Source: Ancylomarina longa
GTDB lineage: Bacteria > Bacteroidota > Bacteroidia > Bacteroidales > Marinifilaceae
Assembly (NCBI RefSeq): GCF_003996985.1
Contig: NZ_RJJX01000030.1
Location: forward strand, 1 to 34,112
DNA length: 34,112 bases
Reading direction: 5' to 3'
Shown: positions 33,715 to 34,112 of the stretch, piece after piece
Layout of the letters: each line of letters opens with the position of its first letter
Numbering within the stretch: position 1 is the first letter of the stretch
Position numbers and translations under genes: made by a program
Notes under the pieces: generated by a model
What the model was told of the DNA's origin: nothing
The model's input: only the letters and a program-made list of their open reading frames with translations
The model's database searches: none

Positions 33715-34112
33715 TCCAAAACAATTGCAATTAGCTTCGTATTAGTAGAGCCTGAAAGGCTCCAATACCCTAACTAGGGGCATCGCCCCTGGTATTTATG
33801 TACCAAGGTTAATTCAGGCTGAAGGCCTGATATATTTTGCCCTTCAGGCTGATGACTTACAGCTTATACTAGGGGCGATGCCCCTAGTTCTAGTATATGA
33901 GCCCTTCAGGCTACGGGATTAGCTGACTGAAGTGATGCTTTAGTGTGAAATGATTATTCGCGACGAAACAGAAATCTCTTCAGAGATAGGAGTGCAATGC
34001 TTTCGTTCATTTTGCCTTGATGCAAAAAGAACCAAAAAATCAAGAAAAAAATATGCTATCCCCACACTCTGGATATTCTTAACGACTTTTCTGGTTAGCA
34101 GAAAAGTCTAAA
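33715..34112. repeat. Second tandem unit of the interspersed repeat, cut by the window end
   Basis: The order is the same as in 32833-33230: start block, aggggc-atc-gcccct palindrome near 33777, ttcaggctgaaggcc elements, aggggc-gat-gcccct palindrome near 33873, attcgcgacg, then the gcaatgctttcgttcat block to the end. Differences from the first unit are scattered point changes, so this is an older tandem duplication rather than an assembly artefact. Confidence 0.9.

Overview
The window looks like a chromosome segment of a Bacteroidota bacterium, probably a marine Bacteroidales/Marinilabiliales relative; genus not determined. The evidence is AT-rich DNA, several exact TAnnTTTG minus-7 promoter boxes, starts without Shine-Dalgarno sequences, lipoproteins with SSC/ASC lipoboxes, and typical families (two-gene SLC13 permease-cysQ unit, GluP/FucP-type sugar MFS, C69 dipeptidase, S9 peptidase).

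Layout. (1) 1-2190 is repeat-rich and decayed: a copy of an interspersed repeat family, a 21/22-bp direct-repeat array at 715-1017, and the wreck of a gene at 1292-1793. (2) 2194-7411 is the most unusual part. Two gene cassettes, each closed by a 132-bp attC-like site, sit head to tail. In each cassette the first eight bases are the exact reverse complement of the eight bases just before its attC crossover box, which is the signature integron excision and insertion leaves. Cassette 1 carries a DUF1883-TIR protein and a 70-residue repeat protein. Cassette 2 carries a large SF2 helicase with a nuclease-like C-terminus and an AbiGi-like protein. Both look like phage-defence loads. A third cassette start follows, with a GyrI-like gene broken by one stop. 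No integrase lies in the window. (3) 8207-9709 holds a small membrane-anchored protein and a YwqK-like lipoprotein. (4) 9852-11612 is a two-gene unit of an isocitrate/isopropylmalate-type dehydrogenase and an HD-domain protein, followed by a second direct-repeat array (20-21 bp). (5) 12072-14704 is a sulfate-assimilation pair (SLC13/RCK permease, CysQ). (6) 14797-25630 is ordinary core genome: S9 peptidase, Lrp-type regulator, secreted lipoprotein, 5'-nucleotidase family phosphatase, QueE, a histidine-kinase relic, sugar MFS transporter, glutathione peroxidase and FAD monooxygenase. (7) 25946-28489 is a CvfB-like S1 protein and a C69 dipeptidase on the minus strand. (8) 29076-32513 is one protein made of two complete tandem copies of a biotin-dependent carboxyltransferase. 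(9) 32514-34112 is again the interspersed repeat family, as tandem units of about 880 bp, so the same family brackets the window.

Functional reading: the core genes cover peptide turnover, sulfate uptake and PAPS/PAP removal, sugar uptake, peroxide defence and anaplerotic carboxylation. The cassette segment is an accessory, probably anti-phage, insertion. Identifications rest on reading motifs by eye; no database search or folding program was run.
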